Source: Molossus alvarezi (taxonomy: Eukaryota > Chordata > Mammalia > Chiroptera > Molossidae). Taken from it: a DNA stretch of 64,000 nt. How positions within the stretch are numbered: position 1 is the stretch's first letter; each line of letters starts with the position of its first letter. Position numbers and translations under genes: made by a program. This document shows positions 47,088 to 59,953 of this stretch, piece by piece. The stretch is from positions 50,275,596-50,339,595 of the forward strand of contig CM073889.1 of NCBI GenBank assembly GCA_037176705.1. Reading direction: 5' to 3'. Under the pieces are notes generated by a model that was not told where the DNA came from, ran no database searches, and saw only the letters and a list, made by a program, of their open reading frames with translations.

Positions 47088-49361
47088 TTAGTAGAAGAAA
47101 TAGAAAGAAAAATAAAACCACACTAAACAAAAATGGCAATAAATACGTACATATCAATTATTACCTAAAATGTGAACCGTTTAAATGCTCCAATAAAAAG
47201 ACACAGAGTAGCTGATAAGTTAAGAAAGCACGACTCACATATATGTTGTTTACAAGAGACCGACCTCACAAAAAAAGACTTGTCATGAGGTTGAAAGTGA
47301 AGGGATGGAAAAAAATCTTTCAAACAAATGGAACCAAAAAAAAGCTGGGGTAGCAATACTCATATCTGATAAAGTAGATTTCAAAATGAAGACCATAACT
47401 AGAGACAAAGAAGGCCTCTACATAATGTTGAAAAGATTTATCCAACAGGAAGATATAACATTGGTAAACATATATTAACCCAATATAGAAGCACCAACAT
47501 ATATTCAAAATCTTCTGGAGGACTTCAAAGGAGAAATTGACAGCAATATAATCATAGTAGGGGACTTCATTCCACTGACACTGGATAGATCCTCTAGACA
47601 AAAAAATAAACAAGAAAACACAAACTTTAAATGCAGCACTAAACCAAATGGATTTAATAGATATCTATAGAAAATTACACAAAAAAAGTGCAAAATTCAC
47701 ATTCTTTTCAAGTGCACATGAGACATTCTCAAAGATAGACCACAAGTTAGGACACAAATTAGGTGTCTACAAGTTTAAGAAGATTGAAATCATATTAAGC
47801 ATCTTCTCAGATCACAAGGGCATGCAACTAGAAATAAACTGCAACAGAAGGAAGAAAAGATATTTCAGAATATGGAGGCTACATAATATGTTATAGAAAA
47901 GTGAATGGGTTACCATGGAGATCAAGGAAGAAATTAAATATTCCTGGAAAAGAATAAAAATAAACACACAACAACAAAAAATCTAAGGAGTGCAGCAAAA
48001 GCAGTTCTGAGAGGGAAGTTCATAGCACTACAGGCCTACTTCAAGAAGCAAGAAAAAATTTTAACGGAGTATCTAAACTCACAACTGAAAGAACTAGAAA
48101 ACAAACAAAAAGAAAACCCCAGAGCAAGTAGAAGAAAGAAAATAGTAAAGATCAGAGAAGAAATAAATAACATGGAGACCAAAAAATAATAATAATAATA
48201 CAAAATCAGAGGATCAATGAAACAAAGAACTGGTTCTCTGAAAAGATAAACAAGATTGATCGACCAATAGCTATACTCAGCAAAAAACAATGAGAGAGAA
48301 CTCAAATACACAAAATCAGAAAGGGAAAAGGAGAAGTAACAACTGATACTACAGAAATACAAAAGATTGTTAACAACTACTATGACAAATAATATGGCAA
48401 CAAATCTGAAAATATGAGCAAAATGGACAACTTTCTAGAAACACACAGTCTCCCAAAACTGGACGGAGAAGAGATAAAAAACTTGAACAGACCAATTACA
48501 ACTAAGGAAATTGAAGATGTAATCAAAACTCTCCCAGCAAACAAAACCCAAGACCTGGATGGCTTCAGGGGGGAGTTTTACCGAACATTCAAAGAAGAAC
48601 TAATACCCATTCTCCTCAAACTGTTTCAAAAATTCAAGAAGAAGGAAGTCTTCCATTCTCGTTTTATGGGGCCAGCATAATTCTAATTCCAAAACCAGAA
48701 AAAGACACTGCAAAGAAAGAAAACTACAGACCAATATCTCTGATAAACATAGATGCTAAAATCCTGAACAGAATACTAGCAAATTGAATGCAGCAATATA
48801 TCAAAAAAATTATTCACCATGACCAAGTAGGATTCTTCCAGGGATGCAACGCTGGTACTATATTTGCAAACCAATAAATGTGATAACCACATAAACAAAA
48901 TGAAAGATAAAAATTATATGATCATATCAATAGATACTGAAAAAGCATTTGACAAAACTCAGCACCCATTTCTGATAAAATAAAACTCAGCAATCTGGGA
49001 ATAGAGGAATCATATGCCAACATAATAAAGGCCACATGTGAAAGACCTACAGCCAACATCATACTCAATGGGCAGGAACTAAAAACATTTCCCTTAAAAA
49101 CAAGAACAAGGCAGGATGTCTACTTTCGCCACTCTTATTTAACATAGTACTGGAAGTCGTAGACACAGCAATCCAACAGGAAGAAAAAACAAAACGGATC
49201 CAAATTAAAAAGGAGAAAGTGAAACGGTAATTATTTGCAGATGACATGATACTATACGTAGAAAACCCCAAAGACTCCATCAAAAATTTACTAGAATTAA
49301 TAAGAGAATTTGCCAAAGTAGCAGGATAAAAAATTAATGTCAAGAAATCTATGGAATTCTT

Positions 49362-50135
49362 TTTTTTTTTTTTATTGTTGTTGTTTTCTCTCTTTTTTTT
49401 TGTATTTATTTATTTATTTTTTATTGATTAATTTTTGTTACAGATGTTTTTCCTTTTTCCCCCACAGATTCCCCCCTCCCCCACCCTCCCTGCCCCTTCC
49501 CCAGATTGTTGTCCATGTCCATTGTTCATGCATACATGCATATAAATTCTGTGGTTCATCCCTCCCCCACCTTCCCCCTCCTTAGGGAATTGTCAATCTG
49601 TACCCTGCTTCCGCGTCTCTGGGACTGCCCCATTCCTCAAACTGTTATGTTCATTATATTCCACAAATAAGTGAGATCATATGAAACTTGTCTTTCTCTG
49701 TTTGGCTTGTTTCACTTAGGATGATACTTTCAAGGTCCCTCCATGTAGTCTCAAAGGATAAGAGATCTTTCTTTCTTACCGCTGCGTAGTACTCCATTGT
49801 GTATATGTACCACAGCTTTTTGATCCATTCGTCTACTGATGGACACTTGGGCTGTTTCCAGATCTTAGCGATTGTAAATAGTGCTGCTACAAAGATGGGG
49901 GTACATATATTCTTTCTGATTGGTGTTTTATGCTTCTTAGGGTATATTCCTAGAAGTGGGATCACTGGGTCAAATGGAAGATCAATTTTTAATTTTTTGA
50001 GGTGACACCATATTGTTTTCCATAGTGGCTGCACCAGTCTGCATTCCCACCAGCAGTGTACTAGAGTCCCCTTTTCTCCACACCCTCACCAGCACTTGTT
50101 GTTTGATAATTTGTTGATGGCGGCCATTCTGACAG
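49362..50135 (-). mobile_element. Nested antisense L1 3' end in L1-F, 20-bp TSD
   Basis: An antisense, heavily 5'-truncated L1: T run, 3' UTR and the C-terminal ORF2 region (50034-49654 in sense is an open 126-codon frame that includes KKHKTPIRKNICTPIF and the DEWIKKLWYIYTMEYY block). The target AAGAAATCTATGGAATTCTT is duplicated perfectly at 49342-49361 and 50136-50155. The long perfect duplication and uninterrupted frame make it one of the youngest insertions here. The T-rich region 49360-49440 is interrupted (TTGTTGTTG, TATTTATTTATT), so the tail is not a pure homopolymer. Confidence 0.95.
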
Positions 50136-51148
50136 AAGAAATCTATGGAATTCTTATACACCAATTATGAACTCACAGAAAGAGAAAATAAGAAAACAAT
50201 TCTATTTACCATTATGGCAAAAAAAAAAAATTAAGATAACTAGGAATAAACTTAAGCAAAGAAATAAAGGACCTATTCACAGAAAACTACAGGTTATTAA
50301 AAAAGAAATAGAAGAAGATATTAAAAAGTGGAAGCACATACCTTGTTCATGAATTGGAAGAATTAACATCATTAAAATGTCCATACTACCCAAAGCAATC
50401 TATAGATTCAATGCAACCCCATCAAAATACCAACGACATACTCTACAGAGCTAAAACAAATACTTCAAAAGTTCACATGGAACCACAAAAGACCTCAAAT
50501 AGGCACAGCAATCTTGAAAAAGAAGAACAAAGTAGGAGGGATCACATTACCAGATTTCAGGTTATACTACGAAGCCACTGTCATCAAAACAGCCTGGTAC
50601 TGGCATAAGAACAGGCACATAGACCAGTGCAACAGAACAGAAACCCAGAAATGGACCCAAGGCAATATGCTCAATTAATATTTGACAAAGGTGGCAGGAA
50701 CATACAGTGGAGTAAAGACTGCTTCTTCAATAAGCGTTGTTGGGAAAATTGGACAGCTACATGCAAAGAAATTAAACTAGAACATTAACTTACACCATAC
50801 ACAAGAATAAACTCAAAATGGATAAAAGACTTAAATGTGACTCATGAATCCATTAAAATTCCAGAAGAAACTGTAGGCAACAACATTGCAGACATCATAT
50901 GCAACAGAATTTTTACTGATACATCACCTAAGGCAACAAAAACAAAGGAGAAAATAAACACATGAAACTACATCAAACTAAAAAGCTTCTGCACATCAAA
51001 AGATTCAATTATCAAAATGGAAAGGCAACCCACTGTATGGGAGAACATCATTGCCAATGATGTATCAGATAAAGGGTTAATTTCAGTATAAAGAGAGTGC
51101 TCATACAAATCAACAAAAAGAAGACAAAAAATTAAAAAATGGGCAGAG

Positions 51149-51830
51149 CTATGGTAAATAGTGCTTCTATGAACATGGTGATACATATATTCTTTCTGCT
51201 TGGTGTTTCAGGGTACTTAGGGTATATTTCTAGAAGTGGGATCACTGTGTTAAGTGGAAGTTCAATTTTTAATTTTTTGAGGTAACACCATATTGTGTTC
51301 TATAGTGGCTGCACCAGTCTGCATTCCCACCAGCAGTGCACTAGCAGCAGTATTTACAATAGCTCATATCTGGAAACAGCCCATGTGTCCATCAGTAGAC
51401 AAATGGATAAAAAAAAAAGCTGTGGTACATATACACAATGGAGTACTATGCAGCATAGTACACAATGGAGTACTATGCAGCTTTGAGATGACATGGAGGA
51501 AACTGGAAAGTATTATCCTAAGTGAAACAAGCCAAGCAAAAAGAGTCAAATGCCACATGATCTTACTCATATATGGAATATAATGAATATAACAGTTGGA
51601 GGAATAGTGTAGTCCCAGAAACACAGAAGTAGGGTAGAGACTAACAACCCTCAGAAGAGGGGGTGGGGGTTAGGAAAAGATAAACCACAGAACTTATATG
51701 CATGTATGCATAACCAATGGACATGAGCAACAAAGCAGGGGATGGGGTCAGGGAAATAGGGAGAAGGGTTTCAATGGGGTAAAAAAGGAGAAACATCTGT
51801 AACAAAAATAAAATTTAAAAAAAGTCTTAA
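51149..51830. mobile_element. Nested twin-primed L1 insertion in L1-F
   Basis: At 51149-51345 the L1 sequence is antisense (for example TTTTTTGAGGTAACACCATA), while 51346-51830 is sense 3' L1 sequence ending in a 3' UTR and A tail. Opposite-orientation 5' and 3' parts of one 5'-truncated L1 are the signature of twin priming. The L1-F target is repeated on both sides: ATTAAAAAATGGGCAGAG at 51131-51148 and a diverged TTAAATAAAAACATGGACAG at 51827-51846. A short tandem duplication of an ACACAATGGAGTACTATGCA unit lies at 51433-51481 within it. Confidence 0.8.
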
Positions 51831-52699
51831 ATAAAAACATGGACAGAGGAACTAAATAGAAACCTCTCCAAACAGGACATACAAATGGCCAAGAGACATA
51901 TGAAGAAATGCTCAACATCCCTAATCATCAGAGAGATGTAAATTAAAACAACAATAGGGTATCACCTTACACCCGTCAGAATGGCCACCATCAACAAATC
52001 ATCAAACAACAAGTGTTTGTGAGGCTGTGGAGAAAGGGGGACTCTAGTACACAGCTGGTGGGAATGCAGACTGGTGCAGCCACTATGGAAAACAGTATGG
52101 TGTTACCTCAAAAAATTAAAAATTGAACTTCCATTTGACCCAGTGATCCCGCTTCTAGGAATATACTCGAAGAAGCCTGAAACACCAATCAGAAAAAATT
52201 ATATGTACCACTATATTCATAGAACCAATATTTACAATAGCTAAGATCTGGAAATAGCCCAAATGTCCATCAGTAGACAAATGGATAAAAAATCTTTGGT
52301 AGTTATATACACAATGGAGTACTGTGCAGCTGTAAGAAAAATCTCTTATCCTTTGAGATGACATGGAGGGACCTGGAAAGTATCGTCCTATGCGAAGCAA
52401 GCCAAACAGGGAAAGACAAGTATCATATGATCTCATTTGTTTGTGGAACACAATGAACAAAGCAGTCTGAAGAATTGAGTAGTCCCAGAGACGTGGAAGT
52501 GGGGTACAGACTGACAATCCCCAGAAGAGGGGATGGTGGGTGAGAGATAAACCACAGAACTTACATGCATGTATGCATGAACAGTGGACATGGACAACAA
52601 AGCTTGGGTTAGGGTAGGGGGAGGGGAAATCGGGGGGGGAGGAGAAACATCTGTAACAAAAATAAATAAATTAATTTAAAAAATTTATAAAGCTCAATA

Positions 52700-53480
52700 A
52701 ATAAATAAATAAATAAATAAAACAATGAGGTAACACATTACACCTGTCAGAATGGCCACCATCAACAAATCATCAAACAAGTATTGGCGAGGGTGTGGAG
52801 AAAAGGAGACTCTAGTACACTGCTGGTGGGAATGCAGACTGGTGCAGCCACTACGGAAAACAATATGGTGTTACCTCAAAAAATTAGAAATTAAACTTCC
52901 ATTGGACCTAGTGGTCCCACTTCTAGAAATATATCTGAAGAAGCCTGAAACACCAATCAGAAAGAATATATGTACCCCCATGTTTATAGCAGCACTATTT
53001 ACAATAGTTAAGATCTGGAAACAGCCCAAATGTCCATCAATATATAAATCGATAAAAAAGTTGTGATACATATACACAATGGAGTACTATGCAGCTGTAA
53101 AAAATAAATATCTCTTATCCTTTGAGAGGACATGGAGGGACCTGGAAAGTATCATCCTAAGTGAAACAAGCCAAATGGAGAAAGACAAATATTACATGAT
53201 CTCACTTATTTTTGGAATATAATAAACATAACAGTCTGAGGAATGGTGTAGTCCCAGAGATGTGGATGTGGGGTACAGACTGACAATCCCCAGAAAAGGG
53301 GGTGGGATGAAGAGATAATCCACAGAACATATATGCATGTATGTGCAAACAATGGACATGGATAACAAAGGTGCAGAGTGGGGAGGGAGAAGGAGGGTGG
53401 AATCAGTGGGGTAAAAGTGAGAAACATCCGTAACAAAAATAAATTAATTAATTAAAAATAAATAGATAGATAAATAAATA
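52700..53480 (+). mobile_element. 5'-truncated L1 3' end after L1-F, sense
   Basis: Sense L1 sequence covering the ORF2 C-terminus (52752-53066 open, with [16 protein letters not shown]) and the 3' UTR with G-rich tract near 53386, ending in an A/T-rich tail near 53480. An (AAAT)n tract at 52699-52724 separates it from the end of L1-F. No clear target duplication was found. Confidence 0.88.
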
Positions 53481-54440
53481 AATTTGTGGAAAAAAATTAA
53501 ATACTTCTTACTCATTATTAACCAATTTTCACTAAAATCAAGATTTCTGGTTTATCTTTATAAAAACAAAAGATTTGGCAATGTTGGGTAGTTTTTCCCC
53601 ATTGCCCCCATGGGGTTGAGCTTGCAGTGACTTGTCCCACAAGATGGGCACATTCTTTGTGGTCCCTGCAGTCCTCACCACATAGCTCACTGCATTTTTA
53701 CTCAACCCACTTCTGCTTCTTTGATTGAGAGAATCAAAATTGCTTTCAAGTTTCATACTATTATCAGGTAGAGTTGTATTGAATTTGCATTTGCATTAAT
53801 TCAGATCTACAGCTGGCCTTCCAAGGAAGCTGTTTAAAGGTAACTCAAGGAGGCTTTTTAGAAAAGCTAAGCACTTTAACATGGGGATAGGCTAGACTCT
53901 GAGGGAGTGAGACCCCCATCATTAAGCCTGCATCACTGCCTACCAGGTTTGTTGTGTTAAAAACTGTATTGTAAATAAGGATTGGGACCATGACTTTTCC
54001 ACCCTAGAGTCACAGGCTCTGTAATTCTGGCCCACCAGTGTCCAATCAGCCCTCTCAATGTGCTACAGCAAATGCCTGTACACTCTCCTAGTTGGATGTA
54101 GAGAAAGCTTGGTCTGACCAATAGGGAAGACTGTCATTTGACATTGGGTTTCAAAGAAAAATTCTTACCTACTTAAGAAGACAACCATACAATTATCAAA
54201 CTTACTGGCAAGGACAAGGTATGATGGAAGTGATCCCATAATGTCTGGCTAAGTCCATTGAAACCTGAGACCATGAGTGAACAAGAGGAGGTGGAATTGT
54301 TTTGCATATATTGGTTGGGAGAATGATATTGATTCAGGCAGAGAAGCTAAATATAGAAAGCTCTAGGAGAAAAACATCAGGAAAACTCTCCCTGTGGTCT
54401 ACTTTCAAGAAAATAATTTTGTCTACATTATCAACTTTCT
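53481..54440. other. Host sequence, no gene recognised
   Basis: Unique-looking sequence. A minus-strand frame at 53756-53538 (MKLESNFDSLNQRSRSGLS at its start) has composition unlike the neighbouring repeats but no family I can name. No RNA gene. Confidence 0.5.
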
Positions 54441-54704
54441 ATTTTCCACTTTTTTTATTTTTACTTTTTTATTTTTTAAATTAACTTATTTTATTACAGA
54501 TGTTTCTTCATTTTTCCCCATTTACACCCTTCTCCCCATACCCCTGCCCCCATTCCCAGCTTTTTGCCCATGTCCATTGGTTATGGACATGGACAACATG
54601 CATATGTGGTTAATCACTTCCCTCCCCCACACCCCTCTTCTGAGGGTTGTCAGTCTGTACCATACTTCCACATCTCTGGATCTACCCTGTTCCTCAGACT
54701 GTTA

Positions 54705-57700
54705 TGTTCATAATATTTCACAAATAAGTGAGATCATGTGGTATTTGTCTTTCTCTGCTTGGCTTTCTTTGCTTAGGTAATACTCTCCAGGTGTCTGCAT
54801 GTCCTCTCAAAGGATAACAGATCTTTCTTACAGCTGCATAGTACTGCATTGTGTATATGTACCATCACTTTTTTATTTATTTGTCTACTGATGAACACTT
54901 GGGCTGTTTCCAGATCTTAGCTATTGCAAATAGAGCTGCTATGTACATGTATTCTCTTTGAATGGTGTTTCAGTGTTTTTAGGGTATATTCCTAGAAGTG
55001 GGATCACTGGGTCAAATGGCAATTCAATCTTGAATTTTCTGAGGTAACACCATAGTGTTTTCCATAGTGGCTACACCAGTCTGCATTCCCACCAGCAGTG
55101 TATTAGAGTCCACTTTTCTCCACACCCTGGCCAACACATTTGATGACCTGTTGATGGGGGCCATTCTGAGAGGTGGGAGATGATACATCATTGTTGTTTT
55201 AATTTGCATATCTCTGATAATTAGTGATGCTGAGCATTTCTAAATATGACTCTTGGCCATTTACATGTCCTGTTCGAAAAGGTGTCTATTTAGCTACTCT
55301 GCCCATTTTTAAATTGAATTCCTTGTTTTCCTTTTGTTGTATGAGCACTCTATATATTTTGGAAATTAATCCCTTATCTGATGAATCATTGGCAATGATG
55401 CTCTCTCATACAGTGGGTTCTCTTTACATTTTGATGGTTGTTTTTATTGCTGTACAGAAGCTTTTGAGTTTAAAGTAGTCCCATGTTCATTTTTTTCTTT
55501 GTTTCTGTTGCCTTAGGTGATGTATCATTGAAAAGTCTGCTGCATATGATGTCTGAAATTTTGTTACCTACATTTGTTCAAGAAGTTTTTATAGATTTAT
55601 GGGTCACATTTAAGTCTTTTATTTATTTTGAGTTTATTTTTGTGTATGGTGTAACTTCATGGTTTAGTTTCATTTTTTTGAATGTAGCTATCCAGTTTTC
55701 CCAACACTATTTGTTAAAGAGGTTGTCTTTACTCTATTGCATGCTCCTGCCTCCTTTGTCAAATATTAATTGAGCATAGTGTCTTGCGTCCATTTCCGGG
55801 TTCTCAATTCTGTCCCATTGGTTTATATGCCAGTACCAGGCTGTTTTGATTACAGTCACTTTATAGTATAACCTGATATCTGGTATTGTGATCCCTCCTA
55901 CTTTGTTCTTCTTTTTCAAGATTGCTGTGGCTATTTGAGGTCTTTTTTGGGTTCCATATGAACTTTTGAAGTGTTTGTTCTAGTTCTGTGAAGTATGTCA
56001 TTGGTATTTTGATGGGGATTGCATTGAATCTATAGATTGCTTTGGGTAGTATGGACATTTTAATGATGTTAATTCTTCCAATCAATAAACAAGGTATGTG
56101 CTTCCACTTATTTATATCTTCCTCTATTACTTTTTCAATGTCTTGTAGTTTTCTGAAAATAGGTCCTTTACTTCTACGGTTAAGTTTATTCCTAATTTTC
56201 TTAATTTTTTTGCTGCGATGGTAAATGTTTTAGTTTCTCTTTCTGTGAGTTCCTCAATGGTGTATTAAATTGACGTTAATTTTGTATCCTGCTACTTTGC
56301 CAAATTCATTTATTAAATCCAGTAGATGTTTGATGGAGTCTTTAGGGTTTTCTATGTATAATATTATGTCATCTGCAATAATGACGGTTTCACTTTCTCC
56401 TTTTTAATTTGGATCCATTTTATTTTTTCTTTCTTTCTGATTGCTGTGGCTAAGATTTCCAGTACTATTTTAAATAAGAGTGGCAAAAGTGGGCATCCCT
56501 GTCTTGTTTCTGTTTTTAAGGGAAATGTTTTTAGTTCCTGCCCACTGAGTATGATGTTAGCTGTAGGTCTTTCATATGTGGCTTTATTATGTCGAGATAT
56601 GATTCCTCCATTTCCCCAATGCTGAGTGTTTTTTTTTTTTTTTTCAGAAATGGATGTTGGTTTTTGTCAAATGCTTTTTCAGCATCTATTGATATGATCA
56701 TGCAGTTTTAATTCTTCATTTTGTTTATGTGGTGTATCACATTTATTGATTTTAAAATATTGTAGAAGGCTTGCATCCCTAGGAAGAATCCCACTTGGTC
56801 ATGGTGAATAATTATTTTTATATATTGCTAGATTTGATTTGCTAGTATTTTGTTTAGGATTTTGGTGTCTATGTTCATCAGGGATATTTGCGTGTAGATT
56901 TCTTTCATTGTAGTGTCTTTTTCTTGTTTTGGAATTAGATTTATGCTGGCCTCATAAAACAAGTTTGGAAGTCTTTCTTCTTCTTGAATTTTTTGAAATA
57001 CTTTGAGGAGAATTGGTGTTAGTTCTTTTTGAATGTTTGGTAAAACTTCCCTGTGAAGCCATCCAGGTATGGGCTTTTGTTTTCTGGAAGTCTTGATTAC
57101 CTTTTCAATTTCCTTAGTTGTTATTGGTCTTTTCAGTTATCTGTCTCTCCCTGCTCCAGTTTTGGGAGACTCTGTGTTACTAGAAAGTTGTTCATTTTGC
57201 TTAGATTGTCCAATTTGTAGCCATATAATTTTTCATAGTAGTTGTTAACAATCTTTGTATTTCTGTGATGTCAGTTGTTATTTTTCCTCTTCCATTTCTG
57301 ATTTTGTGTATTTGGGTTCTCTCTTTTTTTTTCTTCATGAGTTTAGCTAATGGTCTAGCAATCTTGTTTATCTTTTTGAAAAACCAGCTCTTGGTTTTAT
57401 TGATTTTTTGAATTTTTTTTTTTTTTTTTTTGGTCTCTATGTCATTTATTTCTGCTCTGGTCTATACTATTTTTTTCCTTCTACTTGCTTTGGGGTTTTC
57501 TTTTTGTTTGCTTTCCAGTTTTTTAAGTTGTGAAGTTATACAGTCAATTAAAAATTGTTCTTGTTTCTTGAGGTAGGCCTGTAGTACTATGAATTTCCCT
57601 TGGAACAGCTTTTGCTGCATCCCATAAATTTTTTGTTGTTGTGTGTTCATTTTCATTTGTTTCCAGGAAGTTTTTAATTTCTTGCTGGATCTCCTCGGTA

Positions 57701-58484
57701 ACCCATTCATTGTTTAAAAGTGTTCAATTTAACCTCCATCTGTTCAAATGTCTTTGAATGTCCTTTTTGCAATTGATTTCTTGTTTCATGCCATTGTGAT
57801 CTGAGAAGATGCTTGATATTATTTCAATCTTCTTGATCTTTCAGAGACTTAATTTGTGTCCTATTATGTGGTCTATCTTTGAGAATGTCCCAAGTGTACT
57901 TGAGAAGAATGTAAATTCAGCAGTTTGGGGGTATAATTCTTTATAGATATCTATTAAATCTATTTGGTCTAGTGCTTCATTTAGAGGCTCTGTTTTCTTG
58001 CTAAATTTTTTGTCCAGAGGGTCTATCCAGTGGTGTCAGCGGGGTGTTGAAGTCCCCTGCTATGATTGTATTGCTGTCGATTTCTCCTTCAAAGTCCTCC
58101 AGAAAAAAATTTTAATATATTTCCGTGCTCCTATATTGGGTGCATATATGTTTATCAAGGTTATATCTTTCTTTTGGGTAGATCCTTTCAAAATTATGTA
58201 GTGCCCTTCTTTGTCTCTAGTTATGACCTTTAATATGAAATCTATTCTATTAGATATGAGTATTGCTATCCCAGCTTTTTTTTTTCTTTGTTTGTTTGAA
58301 AGGTTTTTTACTATCCCTTCACTCTCAAACTCTGTTAGTCTTTTGTTGTGAAGTGGGTCTCTTATAAACAACATATAGCTGAGTAATGCTTTCTTATCCA
58401 ATCAGCTACTCTGTGTCTTTTTATCGGAGCATTCAGTCCATTTACATTTAAGGTGATTATTGATATGTACTTATTTATTGCCAT
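54705..58484 (-). pseudogene. L1-K ORF2 remnant
   Basis: Sense start ATG at 58484-58482. Endonuclease sequence is readable at 58401-58060 (DKEGHYIILKGSTQKKDITL). RT pieces occur about 57100-56300, where the FADD codons have lost one T, so the frame shifts exactly in the catalytic box (about 56370-56385). The C-terminus is readable at 55209-55024. Frequent indels and stops throughout; not functional. Confidence 0.9.
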
Positions 58485-58531
58485 TTTTGTTTAGTTTGGT
58501 TATTTTTTTTTTCCTATTTCTTCTACTAATT

Positions 58532-59953
58532 ACAGCAGTCCTTTTAACATTTCTTGCAGTGCTGGTTTGGTGCTAATGTATTCCCATAGCCTTTTTTTAA
58601 TTTTTTTTTTTAGTCTGGAAAGCTCTTTATTTGACCTTCTATATTGAATGACATCCTTGATAGAAAAAGTAGTCTTGGATTCAAATTCTTGTTTTTCATG
58701 ACCTTGATTACTTTATGCCTTTCCCTTCTGGCCTGTGGTGTTTCTGTTGAGAAGTCAGCTGAGAGCCTTATGGGATTTCCTTTGTAGGTAACCTGTTGCT
58801 TATCTCTTGCTATCTTTAGGATTTTCTTTTTGTCTTTAATTTTTGGCAGTTTGATTAATATGTGTCTTGGTGTGGGTCTGTTGGGTTCTTCTTACTTGGG
58901 GCTCTCTGTGCTTCTTGAACTTGAATGCCTTCTTCTTTCACCAAATTAGGGAAGTTTTCTGTCACTATTTCTTCAAATATATTTTGTAACCCTTGCTCAT
59001 TTTCTTCTTCTTTGGGGACTCCTATGATGTGAATATAATTATGTTTTCAGATTTTTCACAGTTCTCTTAAGCTGTCTTCTTTTTTTTTTTTTTTTTTTTT
59101 AATCCTCACCCGAGGACATTTTTCCATTTTTTGTTCAGGTAGAGTGGGAGGGAGAGAGAGGAACAGAGAGAGAGAAACATCGATGTGAAGGGACACATCG
59201 AGTGGTTGCCACCCGCACAACCGACCAGGGCCGGGGACAAACTGCAACCGAGGTACATGCCCTTAGCGGGAACCGAACCCGGGTCTCTCAGGACCGCAGG
59301 CCGACGCTCTAACCGCTGAGCCAAACCGGCCAGGGCAAAATCTAAATCTTTTTTTTTTTTTATCCTCACCTGAGGATATTTTTCCATTTTTTATACAGAT
59401 AGAGTGGGAGGGAGAGAGAGGAAGGGAGAGAGAGAGAGAAACATCGACGTGAAGGGACACATCGAGTGGCTGCCACCCGCACGACCAACCAGGGCCGGGG
59501 ACAAACTGCAACCGAAGTATGTGCCCTTAGCGGGAACCGAACCTGGGTCTCTCCAGACCGCAGGCCGACGCTCTAACCGCTGAGCCAAACTGGCCAGGGC
59601 CTGTCTTCTTTTTTTAAGTGTTTTTTTCTTTTGGTTTTCTGATTCATTGATTTTTTTCTGCCCTATCTTCTAATTCACTGATCTGGTCCTCAGCTTCCTC
59701 TACTCTGCTGGTTAGTCTTTCCGATGTGTACTTAATTTCTGCTTTGTCATTCTTCATTTCCACTTGGTTGGTTTTCAATGTTTCTATATCTTTACTCATG
59801 GTGCTGATGTCCTTACTCATGCTGTTGAGCTTCCTCAAGATCATGGCTCTGAACTCTACCTCTGATAATTTGCTTAGCTGCATTTCATTGATCTCATCTT
59901 TGATAGAGTTCTCTTGTTCTTTTATTTGGAATTTGTTTTTTATGTTTCACCAT
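58532..59953 (-). pseudogene. L1-K ORF1 remnant, split by SINE dimer
   Basis: Sense ATG at about 59953-59951 and stop near 58534. The coiled-coil N-terminal half is open at 59883-59644 (QLSKLSEVEFRAMILRKLNS). The two SINEs then interrupt it, and the RRM and C-terminal part follow with stops. Family function is RNA binding; this copy is dead. Confidence 0.88.
59081..59600 (-). mobile_element. Head-to-tail dimer of two VES SINEs in L1-K
   Basis: Two complete antisense SINEs occupy 59081-59335 and 59349-59600, joined by a 13-base A/T linker (AAAATCTAAATC). CTGTCTTCTTTTTTT flanks the pair on the outside (59072 onward and 59601 onward), while no duplication brackets either unit alone. In sense order: SINE at 59600-59349, its A tail and linker, then the SINE at 59335-59081 and its longer A tail. 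Both heads have recognisable A and B boxes. The simplest reading is one insertion of a dimeric transcript. Confidence 0.88.

Larger units (their letters stand above)
47133..52450 (+). pseudogene. L1-F ORF2 remnant, split by two L1 insertions
   Basis: Starts MAINTYIS at 47133. The endonuclease is seen at 47648-47896 (DLIDIYRKLH, SDHKG). RT pieces lie at 48414-48680 and around 48900-49300 (RT box [13 protein letters not shown] intact). ORF2 then continues at 50156-51148 and again from 51831 to about 52450 (C-terminal region, DLESIIL-like). Many frameshifts, so non-functional. Confidence 0.88.
45301..52685 (+). mobile_element. LINE-1 copy L1-F, sense, monomer-type 5' UTR, with nested L1s
   Basis: A long sense L1 starting with a tandem monomer array (45320-45705), then a non-monomeric 5' UTR, ORF1 (46211-47087), ORF2 (47133-about 52450) and a 3' UTR with G-rich tract and A-rich end near 52670. 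Two later L1 insertions interrupt it: a 774-bp antisense one with a 20-bp target duplication at 49362-50135, and a twin-primed one at 51149-51830. The catalytic box LFADD at about 49227-49240 is intact but the ORFs carry many shifts. Its own target duplication is tentative. Confidence 0.92.

Noticed and set aside
53538..53756. Possible host exon on the minus strand (72 codons)
   Set aside because: No flanking splice sites that stand out, no family recognised, and no neighbouring exon.
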